Assembly: GCA_032158295.1 (NCBI GenBank) | Contig: CM063249.1 | Span: 22,074,270 to 22,138,269, forward strand | Origin: Pycnopodia helianthoides | Taxonomy: Eukaryota; Echinodermata; Asteroidea; Forcipulatida; Asteriidae | Direction: 5' to 3' | DNA length: 64,000 bases | Shown here: piece by piece, positions 22,007 through 32,882 of the stretch | Numbering within the stretch: position 1 is the stretch's first letter | How the letters are laid out: every line of letters begins with the position of its first letter | Notes under the pieces: model-generated | Database searches by the model: none | What the model was told of the DNA's origin: nothing | What the model saw: the letters and a program-made list of their open reading frames with translations, nothing else | Made by a program: the position numbers and the translations under genes

Positions 22007-22705
22007 ATGAAACATGAAGTTGTCACTACATGAGGATGGTGCTTGGCAACCTGTGATGTCACTACCTGAGGATGGTGCATGGCAACCTGTGATGTCATTA
22101 CGTGAGGATGGTGCTTGGCAATGTGTGACAGATGTCACTACCCGAGGATCGTGCACGGCAACTTGTGATGTCACTACCTGAGGATCATGCATGGCAGCCT
22201 GTGATGACACTACCTGAGGATGGTGCATGGCAACCTGCGATGTCACTACCTGAGGATGGTGCATGGCAACCTGTGATGTCACTACCTGAGGATGGTGCAT
22301 GGCAACCTGCGATGTCACTACCTGGGGATGGCGCATGGCAACCTGTGATGTCACTACCTGAGGATGGTGCATGGCAACCTGCGATGTCATTACCTGAGGA
22401 TGGTGCATAACAACCTGTGATGTCACTACCTGAGGATGGTGCATGGCAACCTGTGATGTCACTACCTGAGGATGGTGCATGGCAACCTGTGATGTCACTA
22501 CCTGAGGATGGTGCATGGCAACCTGTGATGTCACTACCTGATGATGGTGCATGGCAACCTGTGATGACACTACCTGAGAAGGGCGCATGGCAACCTGTGA
22601 TGTCACTACCTGAGGATGGCGCATGGCAACCTGTGATGTCACTCCACGAGGATGGTGCATGGCGACCTGTGATGTCACTACCTGAGGATGGTGAGTGGTA
22701 ACCTG
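22007..22705. repeat. 36-bp minisatellite, about 19 units
   Basis: The unit contains TGATGTCACTACCTGAGG followed by ATGGTGCATGGCAACC, 36 bp in total. As 36 is a multiple of three, both strands stay open (MSLPEDGAWQPV-type units on plus, MHHPQVVTSQVA on minus). A 299-codon frame on the minus strand runs into unique AT-rich DNA. The protein frames look like by-products of the repeat. The unit contains TGATGTCA, close to a CRE/AP-1-like octamer. Confidence 0.9.
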
Positions 22706-23443
22706 TTTTCTTATTGCTTTAGAAAAACAGACATGAAACTTCTCAGCTGATTTTCCTCTTTTGTCGTTCATTGACAAATTTAAACGTTCCACAACGATTT
22801 ATCTGTTTTAAATGAATGTCCATTCCCGGAATTGCCATAGCGGCAGTCATGACATTAAGAACAACCATTTGTTTGTTTGTAATTTATTTACTACTCAGGT
22901 TCTGCATATAAGGACGTTAGTTTGCTATCATGGGTTTGGATCTAGCCTTGCAGGAGTCTACACACCATGCTACAGTCACACCTGATTCTCATTCACATTG
23001 CTTCAGGTAAAAGATCCTTCAATTTTTTTAATACGATCAACTTGAATGCATATTAAAAGGAGAAATAAAACATGTTTTTTAACCATACAAAAATGTGGTG
23101 CTTAGTTTAGATGGACCATAAAGTGGTTTGTATTTAGCCTCTTCTGTACCATGACTTGGTATTTGTTTCTTGCTCTAGAAGAGTCTTGGTCAATGTGGTT
23201 TATTTTGGCCTTACTGTGGTGTAATTAAAGGGCTGTATACTCATCTTTGAGTACTGCTGTGAAATCGGAATCAGCTTGATAGAGGAAGTCTAAGCCAGAG
23301 ATGAACCACGGTTTGGAACAAGACCTTGTAGGGTGTTTATTGAGGCCTATCAAGGTTTTAGGCAAAAGTCCAAAGTAATGGTGCATCGTTGCCCTTGATG
23401 TACCATCTATTGCAAATGACTGCCCAAAGATACAGTGACTGCT
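22706..23443. other. Intergenic, with one weak candidate minus-strand exon
   Basis: There are no repeats of note. A minus-strand frame at 23225-23446 encodes a compositionally balanced peptide ending in a stop (see findings). I do not recognise it and do not call it a gene. Confidence 0.3.
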
Positions 23444-23705
23444 CATTCATATGTTCCGACAACCCTATGTTCCGACAACCTGAAGTTCCGTCAACCCTGT
23501 GTTCTGATACCCTATGTTCCAACCCTGTGTTCTGACAACCCTATGTTCCGACCCTGTGTTCTGACGACCCTATGTTCCAACCCTGTGTTCTGACAACCCC
23601 ATGTTCCAACCCTGTGTTCTGACGATCCTTTGTTATGACAACCCTGTGTTCTGACGATCCTTTGTTATGACAACCCTGTGCTCTGACAACCCTATGTTTT
23701 GATAA
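23444..23705. repeat. Degenerate minisatellite of GTTCYGACAACCCTAT units
   Basis: Alternating units built on TGTTCTGACAACCCTATG and TGTTCCAACCCTG recur with a mixed 15/30-bp period. A short G-rich stretch (GGGTCAGGGTCAGGG, 23727-23745) follows it. Confidence 0.8.
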
Positions 23706-23901
23706 CCCCTCAAGAACTACACACAAGGGTCAGGGTCAGGGTAAGGGTTAGGTTTGAGATCATGAACATACCTTTGTAGGGGTGTCCGAACATAAAGGTG
23801 TTGGAACATAAATGTGTAACTAAGATGTATGTATGATATTTAAAGAAATTTTCTCTTTTTTCAGGAATCTTGACCCAAGACATTTGCTCATCATTAGCAA
23901 T

Positions 23902-24775
23902 CATTGATCCTGGAATACCAGACATCGATCCTGGATTTGAAGACTCTGATCCTGGATTCCAAGACTCTGATCCTGGATTCAAAGACTCTGATGCTGGATT
24001 TTAAGACTCTGAACATTGAATTGAAGATGCTGATTATTGATTTGAAGACATTGACCCCAGGATTGCAAACATTGATCCTGGATTGCAAGACTCTGATCCT
24101 TGATTTCAAGACACTAAATCTGGATTTCAAGATAATGATCCTGAATTACAAAACATTTATCCTGGATAGAAGACTATGAACCTGGATTTGAAGTCTCTGA
24201 TACTGGATTTTTGACACTGAATCTGTTAAGACATTAATCCTGGATTAACAAAACATTTATCCTGGATTAGAAGACTCTGATTCTGGATTACTTGACACTG
24301 AATCTGTCAAGACATTGATCCTGGATTACAAAACAATAATCCTGGATAGAAAACTATGAACCTGGATGGAAGTCTTTGATACTGGATTTTTGATTGATTT
24401 AAGACATTGAATCTGGATTTTTAAGATAATGATCCTGGATTACAAAACATTCATCCTGGATTAGAAGACTCTGACTCTGGATTACTTGACATTGAATCTG
24501 GATTTCAAGACATTGAGCCTGGATTTCAAGACATTGAATCTGGATTTCAAGAAATTGATCCTGGATTACAAACATTCATCCTGGATTAGAACACTCTGAC
24601 TCTGGATTACTTGACATTGAATCTTGATTCAAGACATCGATCCTGGATTACAAAACAATAATCCTGGATTAGAAGACTCTGACTCTGGATTACTTGACAT
24701 TGAATCTGGATTTCAAGACATTGAGCCTGGATTTCAAGACCCTGGTCCTGGATTACAAGACTTTGATCCACAATA
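23902..24775. repeat. 21-bp minisatellite, roughly 40 units
   Basis: The unit is of the type GATCCTGGATTTCAAGACTCT (21 bp) with many substitutions and some indels. As the unit is 3 x 7, heptad-like open frames appear on both strands (for example DPGFQDS on plus). Units diverge strongly, so the array is old. Confidence 0.85.
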
Positions 24776-24887
24776 GAAGCACTTCTCACAGTATCCGATG
24801 ATCACATCAAAGCTTGATGTAAGCTCTTCCCAATTTTCTTTCTTATGCTTGTACTATGTCAATGGAATGACAAGTACTGTGTCAATG

Positions 24888-25581
24888 TAGCCTTGATTGC
24901 AAGGCTGTTTTATTTGTCTAAGTAAACTGAGTCCATCCACACAACACCCACGCACCGTGAACGCACAGGCAGTACACTGATTCCACGCATGGAGTCCGCC
25001 GGGACGACAGACTTGACGCAACTTTTTATTTCCAGGTTTAGCTGAATGTAAAATTGTGTCTTGATTGGCTATCAAAATTTAAATATGCAGTAGGCAAACC
25101 AAGAAACACAGAATTTGCTTGAAAAATAGCTTCGAAATCAACTAGTCTGCAGCTGAAGTTAGACCGTCAATTTTGTCAAGAATATCGTAGTTTTAAAGTA
25201 CAACTACTGCTCTTTATCAAAAAGATTTACTTTGTACGGACGCTGCTGGCATAGCTGCGGGGTCGTACACTTCAAGCAACTGCCAGTAAGCAGTCTGTGA
25301 TTGGCTGCTAATTATGTGAACAATGCATCATAGGAAAAAAATGTGCATATCCACTAGCCAACTCCCCCCTCCCAGCTTATTTCCGCCATCAAAAAAGTAA
25401 TCAAAAACATAAGACCAGAGGAGTACAGTTGCGTCAAGGCTGTCGTTCTGATGGACTCCATGCATAGACTCGGTGTGTGTGTGTGTGTGCGTGTGCATCG
25501 TCCTACAGACTCCGTGCACGGACTATTGGGCATTGGGATGGTGCAAGACAGCGGCGCAAGACAGCCTTACAGTTAAGGCTG
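24888..25581. mobile_element. Terminal-inverted-repeat element with palindromic ends and 9-bp target duplication
   Basis: The left end TAGCCTTGATTGCAAGGCTG is inverse to the right end CAGCCTTACAGTTAAGGCTG apart from a few bases, and each end is itself a short palindrome. Flanks GTGTCAATG at 24879-24887 and 25582-25590 are identical, a perfect 9-bp duplication. The 694-bp body has no transposase frame. It includes a TG microsatellite (25470-25496). An element with an identical left end lies at 57142-57623. Nine bases suggest a Mutator-like (or eight-to-nine-base) transposase, but the superfamily is uncertain. Confidence 0.75.
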
Positions 25582-25590
25582 GTGTCAATG

Positions 25591-26564
25591 GAAAAACAAC
25601 TACTTTAGGGTAGATCAATATCTCTTCACATTATGTAGTTTTGGTGGTGGGTTTGAAACTAGCCTAGGATATAGGTTCTAGTCTAGGTTCTGGGACTTTA
25701 AGAGGGCCAGGTTTTTGAAGAATCGATAATGAGATTTTCAGCTGAATTATTTGAGGATGAAGAAAAATGTCAAGCATTCAAAAGGCAGATGGGAAAAATC
25801 ATCAAACTTCAATAAAAAACAAACAATGAATGATTAAAACAACCCTGAACCTAATCTCATATCACTCCTTTAAAGCAGAAAACACACTTTCTGCTATGGG
25901 AAAAATGTGGGGGAACCAGTAGCAAATAGTGTTACATGACAGTGTTTTGGCTGGTAACCAAATGAGTTTTTTGCTTACATGTACATGTAGCTTTATTTTT
26001 CATGGAAGGGGGGGGGGGAAGCAGGGGGCAAGGACATAGTCGGGGGGGGGGGGGGAGAGGGGGAGGGGGGAGGGGGAAATGTATCAAGCCATTCAATTAT
26101 GCATTTTTTAATTCTCACTTTAGGGGTGGGCAATGATTCTGAGTGGGGGGGGGGGTGTCCTGGAACCGTCTCCCTGCTGGTTATGCCATGGTTTATACAT
26201 AGTGGGGCAAAGTTTTTAAAGTTATTGTAACCAGATTGACTGAAATAATCAAAATCAGCATGAACGATTTCTTAGGAGACAAGTTTTCAAGTAGTTAAAA
26301 AGTATGTTTTACATCTTTAAATGATCACTTGCTCGTTATATTAATGATGATTATTGTTGAATAAAATGTGCAGATAAGCATGAACAAGAATATATATTTT
26401 GTCCTAAATGTGTTAAAGTATGTCAAAATTAAAATATGAAAAATGAAATACAATTTGTACAACAGAGGTATTGATTACTAACATTGAAAATATTTGTATT
26501 AATAAAAACGTGTATGTAAAAACACGGCCACACCCTAATATAAAACAAATTATATGTAATACAA
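25591..26564. other. Intergenic, with a long G-run block
   Basis: Apart from the G-runs at 26008-26077 and 26140-26155, this is AT-rich DNA without a recognisable feature. Confidence 0.6.
26008..26077 (+). repeat. G-run block with quadruplex potential
   Basis: At least six runs of five or more G, including 12- and 14-base runs, are separated by short linkers such as AAGCA and AGA. Such sequence can fold as G-quadruplex. Run lengths may also be affected by sequencing error. Confidence 0.75.
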
Positions 26565-27930
26565 ATGAGTAAAAATTCGCAAATCTTGCAATACGCAAAT
26601 ACTTTTGGAAACGTCAACCATGGAGGGCAGTATTACAAAGCTCACCAATTTATTCATACAAATCGCCACAAAACATATATGTACACAGATATATATTTCT
26701 CCTTCAGAGGTCATAAAAAAAGAACAAATTCAGGTGTGACCAAATGTTCAAAGTAAATACCAAAATGCGCGAAACGAAAATGAAGAAAAACTAAACCATA
26801 ATTACGGTACAAACCATACCAATTTTAACTAGTTTCCCAAAATACCTAGAAAATAAAGAAATAAAAACGACTGCTTATCAGATTTGCCCACAGAGGGCAG
26901 TTCATTAGGAGAAATCGCATCCAATTAAAAAATAATATAAAAATCGTAATGCGCAAAAATATTTTTAAAATCCACCATAGAGGGCAGTATAAGATATCTT
27001 CTAAATTTTGGCCTGAGAAATCTACCACACAATAAATTTGCACCTTTAAAAAATCCACAGAGAAGTCATTCAGTTACAGCTAACCTAATGAATTCGGGGG
27101 AAAAAAATCATCAAATGCGTAAATAAATACAATTTTTTTAATCGCAAAAATGTGTACATATCTTTTTAACTTTTGCCTCATCTAAATTTGAGTAAAAATT
27201 GTAATGCGCAAATATTATTTTTTTCAAAATCAACCATAGAGGGTGGTATAACAAATTCGTGTCTTTTCTACCATGTTACAGATGTGCAGGCTTTACTTTT
27301 TTGTTCTGTCCAAAGACATAACAGACAGAAAAATCATTAAGTGTGACCAAGTGTTTCTAATCTACATTTGACTCGATAGCAAAATGCGTGAATATGTAAC
27401 AAGTATAGAGAGTGCCATATTGATCAAGTTCAACTAGTTTTACATAATGTGTAGCAAAAAAACACCTCTGAGTAAAAAACATATCAGAAAACTGTTTTAA
27501 ATAAGAGAAATAAGCAAAGAGAAAAGTCAATGAATAATAAATGTATGCGTCTGATTCAAATTTAGAAGAAAAAAAATCGCTATGCGTAGATTCATTAAAA
27601 AAATTAACAATAGAGGGCAGTATCAGATATCTTCCAAATTTTCAAATCTAACTCATAAATAATGTGCACCTTAGAAAAAATTCCATTCCAGTATATATTT
27701 TAAAAATAAGCGTGCATACTAACCTTAATAAATATTTAAGTAAAAATCGCAATACGCAAATGCGCACAAAAGTAAACTCTACTTGCCTAATTACAATTGT
27801 GAGTCAGGATATTATTCAGCTGTGACGAAATGTTCAAAAATCTTAATATGAGTGAAAAAGATGCCTCTATGCTTAATACACAACTTGCAACGCTATAAAT
27901 ACGCACACAAAAATTACTGTAGAGGGCAGA
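26565..27930 (+). repeat. Degenerate array carrying CTCF-like AGAGGGCAGT motifs
   Basis: Sequences related to AAAATCGTAATGCGCAAAT followed by AACCATAGAGGGCAGTAT recur about seven times in the same orientation. TAGAGGGCAGT occurs at 26978 and 27611, CAGAGGGCAGT at 26891, and one-mismatch forms at 26621, 27237 and 27920. The 11-mer matches the core half of the conserved CTCF motif. Unit spacing is irregular (about 90-310 bp). It is an old tandem array. Protein binding is inferred only. Confidence 0.6.
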
Positions 27931-28018
27931 ATTTCTTACACTCATGATGACACCCAACCTAAGTCACAGGCCTTCAACCCTGTTGAGACTTGACTACAAG
28001 ATGACGTCATGTGAGCTA

Positions 28019-28395
28019 TCAAGCCAGAGGAACCCACCCTGCTGACTGTCACCCCACCAGCCCATACTCTACCCCCAAGTCGATGCCCAGCCCAGCCTAT
28101 GCCAGCCTGCTGACTTCCACCCAACCATCCCCTACCCTACCCCCAAGTCATCAGCCCAGGCCAGCATACTAACTGCCACCCAACCATCTCCTACCCTACC
28201 CCAAGCCATCAGCCCTGGCCAGCTTGCCAACTGCCACCCAACCAGCCCCTACCCTAACCCAGTCCCCAAGTCATCATCAACTGTGGCCATCCTGCTGACT
28301 GCCAGCCCACCACCACCACCACCCCACCAGCCCACCACCCCTCCAGCCCACCAGCCCACCAGCCCACCAGCCCACCAGCCCACCAGCCCCTCAGC
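28019..28395 (+). repeat. C-rich minisatellites (ACCCAACCAGCCC and CCACCAGCC)
   Basis: 28019-28280 has roughly 60-bp repeats containing GACTGCCACCCAACCA and CCCAAGTCATCAGCC. 28305-28395 is a shorter-period CCCACCAG array. The strand asymmetry (almost no G) is striking. The plus-strand frame is proline-rich and looks like a by-product. Confidence 0.8.
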
Positions 28396-28555
28396 CGTTA
28401 AAAATTTAACCCCCCAAATCCGAGCTCCAAGGCCCTTGGTCAACCCTCAGATCAGCCCAAAATCCAAGGCTCGAGCCAGGCAAAACTTTTGGTGAAAATT
28501 TTTCTAAGTCAGGCCATTCTAAAATTCATCAGTCCAAAAATCGTATGATTTTCAT

Positions 28556-28632
28556 GAAAGCTCAGTAGCAGAGCGGTAAGAGATAGAGGCTACAGAGCTA
28601 AAGGTACCAGGTTCAAGCCCTACCCATTTTTA
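28556..28632 (+). repeat. tRNA-like SINE head (plus strand)
   Basis: An A-box-like CAGTAGCAGAGCGG and a B-box GGTTCAAGCCC are 38 bp apart, the spacing of a tRNA-derived promoter. Acceptor pairing is poor. Confidence 0.45.
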
Positions 28633-28672
28633 CCAGAATTTAAAAAAAATCTTCTTTTACTGGTAAAAAAGG

Positions 28673-28757
28673 GGCCCCGCCAGGATTTGAACCGCCGAGC
28701 TCACAGCCCCAGAATTCTGGAAGCTGTGAGCTAGCCCACTGGGCCAAATCGCCTCTT
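28673..28757 (-). repeat. tRNA-like sequence on the opposite strand, with a long hairpin
   Basis: Read on the minus strand it has TTGGCCCAGTGGGCTAGC (A-box) and GGTTCAAATCC (B-box). Where the anticodon arm should be, AGCTCACAG and CTGTGAGCT form the outer stem of a hairpin around the palindrome AGAATTCT. It converges with the tRNA-like head at 28556-28632. Confidence 0.45.
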
Positions 28758-29094
28758 GAAAAAAATCGCTCGGAACTAATATATAAACCTTAGGATGGGT
28801 GGGTCAAAAAAAAAATAATGGGCTGAAGACCTATAACCTTTGACATCACCAGGATAGCAAATAAGAGAAACAGAAAAATTTAAGTCATTTAACACATATA
28901 TAAGAATCTTTATTTCAATAATGGTCAATAAAATAATTGTAATACATTAATGTTTACAGGTAAGTTTAGGCATTTGAAAAATTATTTAAAATAAACATTA
29001 TTCTAAATTCTTTTAAACCAATTTAATTACCACATTTACTATTTTAAAATGTCAATTTTTTTTTTAAACATCACTTAAAAGTTCACATTTAAGA

Positions 29095-29420
29095 AACTTT
29101 ATGAGAAAACTACACTATTATTTTTAACTGCTTTATAAGTAAGAACAGAAACTCCTCTTGAGAGCTGCTGATAGTATAAAACATTGTGAGAAACGACTCC
29201 CTCTGAAGTAATGTAGGTTTTTGAGAAAGAGGTAATTTCTCACTAAAATATTTAAATCTGAGAAAGGCTTCAGGCATGAAGCCTTGCCCAGCCATTTGAA
29301 AGCAAACAAATATATGCAACAAGGGTGTTTTTTTACAGTTTTTTTAATGCTTATGTTGGGATACACCAAGTTAGGAAACTTGTCTTTGACAATTACCAAA
29401 AGTATATCCTGCCTTTAAAT
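29095..29420 (-). mobile_element. Miniature element, family D, copy 1 (inverse)
   Basis: It shares ATAGTATAAAACATTGTGAG, AACGACTCCCTCTGAAGTAA and CAACAAGGGTGTTTTTT with 36837-37145, and ends with GACAATTACCAAAAGTATAT. I recall very similar sequence as an abundant repeat in echinoderm genomes. Non-coding. Confidence 0.7.
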
Positions 29421-30371
29421 ACAAGCAATAGTTTAGTATAAAATGCAACACATTCTATAACTTAATATTTTAATCTAGTGCGTGAAAACTTTTAAGAATG
29501 TCAGGCGAGGGCACTGTTCAGTATCTCCATGTAAAAACCAACTGATACCATGATGTTTTTTTTCTCGCATTACCATTTGATATGAAAGTGAGGCTTGGTG
29601 ATTTGGTACCTGAATGCACTACACATAATAATCTCCTCAGAAAATACATTATTCAAACTCTGTTGAAGTTTTTTAAAGCAAAACTGTACTTATAAAGCCT
29701 TTTTTATACTGAAGATGAAAGTGAGGCTTGCTGGTTTTAAATTACTACTAAATGCTAACTACTTAAATTTAAAGCTGTGAGGAGTTTGAGCAACGTTATC
29801 ATGCATTGCCACAAGAAACAACAATAATTTTTAACGACCCACGAAAAATCGCATTGAAGTCGGGGGGGGGGGGAATTTATTTAATTTGATAGGGATATGA
29901 AACACACATTCACTGCCTTTTTAAAAGATTAATTTACTCATTCAAATTTCTGTCAATGTACACATTCTAATGGGTAAAATAAAAAAATTGTAAATAAATC
30001 TTCACCAATCTGTATAGGGTAGCTAATTTGTTGGGGGAGACTTAAAATAAGCACTGATTTCCGTCAATGGATATATGATTTAATAGATTATTTCACTTGT
30101 AAAAATGTCTTTCGACAACAAATTCCTTTAGATAACTCATGTTGAACAATTGAAATTAAAGAAATCTACATGTAATTAATAAGTCAAATTATTACTTATT
30201 TTCAGCAGTGTCAAGCGACACTTGTATTTTAAATAACCCAGCTATAAAACAAAAATACCCAAAGCATGACGAATCAGAATTCAACTGAAGCATCATAGTT
30301 AGTAGTAGCCATAAGCCGTAATATTAATAGCTAGAAAATAGCTTTTGAAACCAAAGTTTAACATCAAATCT
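29421..30371. other. Intergenic AT-rich DNA
   Basis: I see nothing in it beyond a G-run at 29862-29872 and weak A/T-rich simple sequence. Confidence 0.6.
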
Positions 30372-31440
30372 CTAGTATAAATGCATTGTTAGAAACATTC
30401 CATTACATGCAAATGAAAATGTATACTAATGCAAATTTATTGATTGGTTTTGGTAGATAACACCCATTTTTATTTTTTAACTTTTATTTTATGCTATATA
30501 TTTAAAGTTATACATTCAGCCCCCCCCCCTACACACACACACACACACACCTTTTTGTGGTTAGTTATTTAATTCCGTTATCAGCTCTCATTAATTGTTT
30601 TTTATTTTCATTTTATTGAACTATTTATCCATTCATTTAAATCGACTATATTATTCTTTTTTTGTTTAAATATTGTTAATTGATAATTTGAGAGGCTAAT
30701 CATCCTTACTCTAGCTGAGAATGAATTTATTTAACTATTTTATATACTTACATAGCAATAACTCAAATTGAGTAAGTCATTTTCTTCAGTTATTTGCTTA
30801 GGTCTAATTGTATTTCACTTTTATTTATTTTGTATTATTTATTTATTATTATTTTTTAAAGGATTATAATTACTGAATCCGATTATTAACTTAATTTGAT
30901 TAGTAAGGTAATTTTCTAGTATAAATGCATTGTTAGAAACATTCCATTACATGCAAATGAAAATGTATACTAATGCAAATTTATTGATTGGTTTTGGTAG
31001 ATAACACCCATTTTTATTTTTTTTCTTTTATTTTATGCTATATATTTAAAGTTATACATTCAGCCCCCCCCCCCCCACACACACACACCTTTTGTGGTTA
31101 GTTATTTAACTCGTTATTGGCTCTCATTAATTGTTTCTCATTTTCATTTTGTTTAACTATTTATTAATTCATTTAAATCAATTAATTTATTCTTTTTTAA
31201 AATATGTTAATTGATAATTTGTGAGGCTAATCATCCTTACTCTAGCTGAGAATAAATTTATTTAACTATTTTATATACTTACATAGCAATAACTCAAATT
31301 GATAAGTCAGTTTTCTTCAGTTATTTGCTTAGGTGTAATTGTATTTCACTTTTATTGACTTTGTATTATTTATTTATTATTATTTTGTAAAGGATTATAA
31401 TTACTAAATTCGGTTATTAACTTAATTTGATTAGTATGGT
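30372..31440 (+). repeat. Tandem duplication of about 545 bp
   Basis: The block beginning CTAGTATAAATGCATTGTTA at 30372 starts again at 30917 and stays collinear for over 500 bases. Shared internal landmarks are a C-run with a CA microsatellite, AGCTGAGAAT and GATTATAATTACT. Copies differ by scattered substitutions and by microsatellite length. Confidence 0.9.
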
Positions 31441-32882
31441 AATTTTCTAAAGGGTTAAGAAATCAAATGAAACTGAAAACAAACAAGTATCTTCAGATCA
31501 TAATAACATTAATTAGGGCCCCATATACTCACAGTTTCTGTTTCTGTTAGTAACGTTGTAATGTTAGTAAAATAAAATAAGTTTCTTTCATAATTTTATT
31601 GGTCATTCTTGTCATTAGAATAAAATAATAACATGGGTTTTGGTAAAAGGCAAACTTGAAATATTTTTTATTAGAAATAAATTAGTAAAAGAAGTAACTG
31701 GTGAAGTCTTAGGTTCAAGGATAGGCCTACAATAAGTTTGTGTGTATAAAGTACATACAACCCACACCAATATTAATCCATATGCCTTATTGAGAGAAAG
31801 TGTAATATAATCATTTCATAACTAATGAGGCCCTCTAGTGGTTAAAAAGACCCATGGATTCAATAGTGGTTAGTCATCATATAATAAGTGTGTAAAGGGC
31901 CCCAGTCATAACATGGAAATCAACTATTTTTAACCCTAACTGAAATGTTATTCAGTATGCCTATTATTCATGTTATTCATAACTAAGTGAGTGGAATTTG
32001 AAAGAGGGGCATTACATTTTGTACTAATATTGTGTACAATAGTAATCTTACCTCACCTAACCCTAAGCCTATTCCTAAACTTTACCCTAACCCTTACAAG
32101 GAACATTGAAAACAAATTGAAACAAAGAAAATAACATAAACAATAATATTGTTTAAAATCAAAATATTTTCATTTAAAAGTTAGTCACTGTTTGTAAGAC
32201 GTTTTAAGACTGGCCCCCCTTTCTGTCATTTTTAGTTTAATTGTTAATATCAATTGTTAAAAGTTTTCTTAAATACATCCTTGGATGCAACCCTCCCCCA
32301 CCCCCTCTTACTCAAACCCAACCCCCAACACCCCACCCCCTAAAAAGACCTACTTAATTAAAATATAAATTCCCACATTAATAAGAGTTTTATGTAAAGA
32401 CTTAGCCTATAAAAAATATATTAAGTCCTCTAAGAATAAACAAACAATTCCTCATTGTACGTAATTTGAACTTACTTTTGAGAGCTCAAGCTTCATTTGG
32501 CAGGCAGTGACCATCTGGAAAGCAGCGCACGGTGATCCGTCGTTCACGATAACTTCCCATTAATTTTTAAAGCCTCTTTCTTGATACCAATGCATAAGAA
32601 ATTTTTTTTTCAAACAAATATCTGAATTACTTTATAAATATCTCTCACTAAATTATGGAAGTAGAAAAATAACATGTACTTTCATGAAAAAGCAATAGTT
32701 ATCCTAAAGTTGATTGGATTACAGATAATGATGTCAAGTATGTATCACGATATAAAATTTACCATGTTCATATGAAAATCTTAAAGTATACTAGAGATTT
32801 GTATGTAATAAGACAAGACAAGATTCTTCTGGTGATATATTTGTTATTTCTGTGTTCGTCTATATTAAGTAAACCAACTGTA
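31441..32882. other. Intergenic AT-rich DNA
   Basis: It contains a short CCTAACCCTAA-like stretch (32052-32097) and a CTCF-like CCACTAGAGGG on the minus strand (31831-31841). I see no gene or larger repeat. Confidence 0.55.

Noticed and set aside
21893..22792. 299-codon minus-strand frame of MHHPQVVTSQVA repeats
   Set aside because: It is explained by the 36-bp minisatellite. The opposite strand is equally open, and the non-repeat ends have no recognisable domain.
22007..24775. CRISPR-like array suggested by regularly spaced repeats
   Set aside because: The units are contiguous minisatellite units without unique spacers, in a eukaryotic genome with introns.
32052..32097. Interstitial telomere repeat (CCTAACCCTAA)
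   Set aside because: Only two or three imperfect units, compatible with chance in AT-rich DNA. The same holds for GGGTTAGG near 23745.
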